Below are positions 8,046 through 10,033 of a DNA stretch of 10,033 nucleotides, piece after piece. The stretch's first letter is position 1. Each line of letters begins with the position of its first letter. This DNA is from Neonectria sp. B-13 (lineage: Eukaryota; Ascomycota; Sordariomycetes; Hypocreales; Nectriaceae). The notes under the pieces are model-generated. The model was given only the letters and a program-made list of their open reading frames with translations, had not been told where the DNA came from and ran no database searches. The stretch is taken from contig NOKP01000074.1 in the NCBI GenBank assembly GCA_002682825.1, forward strand, positions 54,693 through 64,725, read 5' to 3'. A program made the translations under genes and the position numbers.

Positions 8046-8766
8046 CATTGCAACCCTGCACAACAGGTGGAATGCATGGGCTCAGTCTAGCCCAAGACAA
8101 CGGGGCCGTTCCCTGATGGTGTGTTCCATCGCAATACGAAAGAGTGATTTAATTGAGAGGATGCAGTGCTCAAGGCCGATCACTAGGCTGCTGTTTTAGG
8201 CTTCGGGCATCGGCATTAGGGACAGGTTCCCCGGGGGGTGGTAGTGTGAAGACCTGGTGACGTGACCCAATCCCGTAGAAGTGTCCAGCGGAACCCACTC
8301 GCGCTTGGGCTCCTGTGACTCAAGACCAAGCCGGCGTCTAGGCGCGTTGAGGAGCTGCTTGAACAAATTCAGAGGGCTCTCTATGGTCCTAAGGATGTCT
8401 GCATTTCCGTCGCCAACTCATTGCCTTTCCAACGAGCAAAACTCTACAATTACTCTTGAGACCACGTTAACCGACTCTCTCCAGTAAGCCCTCTTTTTTA
8501 TAGACGACGTGTCAAGGGGCCTCGTCGTATTACCCGCTAGCCGATCTCGTTTAGGCGTCGTCAGCTTATTCTCTCGAGAACCGCCAACCCTCGCACTTGT
8601 TTACCGAGCAGAGGCATCTGGGAGAAGTTCGTGAGTCGTCACCAACGCAAGCAACAAGCCCAATATGTTACCAGACCCTTACAATAACCCGTCGATGCTC
8701 TGCTGAGTTCTCGTTACTGATCAGCGAGATTTTCCAGTTTGAAGAACGCAAAGCCCACGACTCACG
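8046..8766. other. intergenic region upstream of the asparaginase-like gene
   Basis: Holds the likely promoter of the downstream gene. There is a TGACGTGA (8258-8265) followed by CCAAT (8267-8271), another CCAAT at 8660-8664 and a TTTTTTATAG stretch (8495-8504) about 265 nt before the ATG. None is decisive. I find no GATA core on either strand between 8101 and 8766. A stop-interrupted coding-like fragment lies at 8250-8459. Confidence 0.4.
8250..8459 (+). pseudogene. coding-like fragment interrupted by TGA
   Basis: The frame runs from 8250, meets TGA at 8316-8318, then stays open for 46 codons to TGA at 8457-8459. The second part reads like protein (RRVEELLEQIQRALYGPKD, then CISVANSLPFQRAKLYNYS). 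No ATG, domain or convincing splice site was found. It could be a relic of a helical, perhaps regulatory, protein. Confidence is low because short frames of this length occur by chance. Confidence 0.18.
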
Positions 8767-9903
8767 ATGGACACAAAGAAATCCACCCGGCCAAGATTGG
8801 CCTTCTGGTATTGGAAATTAGTCGTCATACTATCAGCACTGGTCTTCCTATCTTGGACACTGGGTTTTCGGAAATTGCTTCCCCTGCATTTGACGGTTCA
8901 TAATGAGTTCTACTGCTTCAACGCCGACCTGTCAAACATCACCATTTACGCAACTGGCGGCACAATGGCGGGCTCTGGTTCGTCGCCGAGCAAGACCACG
9001 GATTATAAGTCTGGCGTGCTGTCAGCCATCACTTTGATCCGTGGAATTCCTCACCTGTGCGAAGAGGCCAACTTGCGACTTGTGCAGTTTGCGAACGTAG
9101 ACAGCATCGACATTGACAACAAATTTCTCACCTCCTTGTCACAGCAAATTGCGAAGGAACTCGAGCGTGACGATGTTCAGGGCGTGGGCGTACTCTCCGG
9201 CACAGACTTGATAGAGAGGATCGCCTACTTCCTCGACCAGACAATCATGAGCAATAAGCCCGTTGGCATCACGGGAGCCATACGACCGTCAACGTCCTAT
9301 AGCGCTGACGGCCCTATGAACCTGCTCGAGTTGATCACCTTAACCGCTAGCGAAGATGCGCGGGGTCGTGGGGTGATGGTTTCACTGAATAGTAACATAT
9401 GGTCAGCAAGGAACGTTAAGAAGATCAATCCCAACCATCCAGGCGCCTTCGGGACAGGTGACTTGGGCATTATTTACAACAACCAACCAAGGTTCTATAA
9501 TCCTGCGTTCCGATCTCTGGACTACCATTTCTTCGACATCAGCAAGCTGCATCCCGAGGGCGAGTACCCTCAGGTTGTGCGGATCTCTGACCCCGAGATC
9601 GGGTTGTTCATGGACTCTGTCAAGAGGGGAGCCAAGGGAATCGTACTAGAGGGACTTGGGGCCGGGTTCTGGCCTCAGGAAGCTGCACGAAAAATCAAGG
9701 AGACCATAGAGGAGAATGACATCGTCGTGGCTATGAGTCGAGGATCGAGCGAGGGATTCGTGGGCTCGCCCCCGATCGGTTTTGGCATCGGGGCTGGGTT
9801 CCTCAACCCCTTGAAGACACAAGTCAAACTGTGGCTATGTCTGGCGAAGGGGTACGAAATGGACAATATCACGAGGGTATTTCAAGGTCCGCATGTCACC
9901 TAG
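8767..9903 (+). CDS. L-asparaginase-like amidohydrolase with N-terminal membrane anchor
   Basis: 378 residues, intronless, ATG with A at -3, stop TAG. The family hydrolyses L-asparagine to aspartate and ammonia. Residues 1-10 are basic, and about 11-34 form one hydrophobic segment without an obvious cleavage site, so a signal anchor or uncleaved signal is likely. The core starts at NITIYATGGTMAG. By alignment from memory to E. coli AnsB, the nucleophile is T66, Tyr is Y80, substrate Ser is S113, the second triad is T146/D147 and Lys is K219. All are present. GAIRPSTSYSADGPMNL (170-186) is the family's conserved loop, and the C-terminal lobe with AGFLNPLK is complete, so nothing is truncated. 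The second signature is altered: SGTDL replaces the usual HGTDT. It resembles bacterial type II enzymes in architecture, but family specificity (Asn or Gln) cannot be read from sequence. The neighbours do not suggest a pathway. Confidence 0.92.
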   Translation: MDTKKSTRPRLAFWYWKLVVILSALVFLSWTLGFRKLLPLHLTVHNEFYCFNADLSNITIYATGGTMAGSGSSPSKTTDYKSGVLSAITLIRGIPHLCEEANLRLVQFANVDSIDIDNKFLTSLSQQIAKELERDDVQGVGVLSGTDLIERIAYFLDQTIMSNKPVGITGAIRPSTSYSADGPMNLLELITLTASEDARGRGVMVSLNSNIWSARNVKKINPNHPGAFGTGDLGIIYNNQPRFYNPAFRSLDYHFFDISKLHPEGEYPQVVRISDPEIGLFMDSVKRGAKGIVLEGLGAGFWPQEAARKIKETIEENDIVVAMSRGSSEGFVGSPPIGFGIGAGFLNPLKTQVKLWLCLAKGYEMDNITRVFQGPHVT

Positions 9904-10033
9904 CGCATCGTCGAAACCAAGGGGCCGGCCTCCTGGCTGTTCTCATACAGACCAACCTACTTCTAGAAACGGGAAAAGGGCGAGATAACCTATGCGATAG
10001 CCTGATGAGACTGGACCTCTGGAAGCTAGATTA
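9904..10033. other. 3' flank of the asparaginase-like gene
   Basis: A 130 nt stretch to the window end. No polyadenylation hexamer, repeat or new frame is evident. Confidence 0.4.

Overview
The window looks like nuclear DNA of a filamentous ascomycete (Pezizomycotina). Spliced genes carry 47-56 nt introns with GTAAGT-like donors and CTAAC/CTGAC branch sites. Gene families are fungal (Zn2Cys6 regulator, DUF7923-like/CCCH protein, asparaginase), intergenic stretches are long, and genes lie on both strands with no operon structure. I see no tRNA, rRNA, CRISPR array, complete transposon or virus-derived gene. The species cannot be fixed from the sequence alone.

Layout. 1-400: edge of the window and a decayed ~50 bp minisatellite. 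473-676 (+): a short coiled-coil ORF interrupted by one TAG. 1004-2244 (-): a Zn2Cys6 regulator with a clear 47 nt intron inside the zinc cluster, broken by one in-frame TAG at codon 223, with a possible TATA box at 2451-2458. 2245-3993: mostly non-coding, with one 57-codon ORF. 3994-5511 (+): an intact four-exon, 453-residue protein with a PIN/NYN-like N-terminal region and a C-terminal CCCH zinc-finger cluster. 5512-6837: no gene that I can support. 6838-7433 (-): an acidic 164-residue orphan protein with two well-formed introns. 7559-8766: a short ORF with a CxxC start, three degenerate ~105-145 bp direct repeats and another stop-interrupted fragment. 8767-9903 (+): an intact, intronless, membrane-anchored L-asparaginase-like enzyme. 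The last 130 nt hold nothing recognisable.

How the parts relate. The genes do not form an obvious pathway or cluster. Two look intact and functional: the CCCH protein, inferred to act on RNA, and the asparaginase-like enzyme, inferred to act in the secretory pathway. Between them lie decayed or orphan sequences and minisatellites, as expected of a fast-evolving accessory or subtelomere-like region. The points most worth following are the single-TAG break in the zinc-cluster gene, the PIN-like plus CCCH architecture, and the asparaginase with an altered signature motif and an N-terminal anchor.
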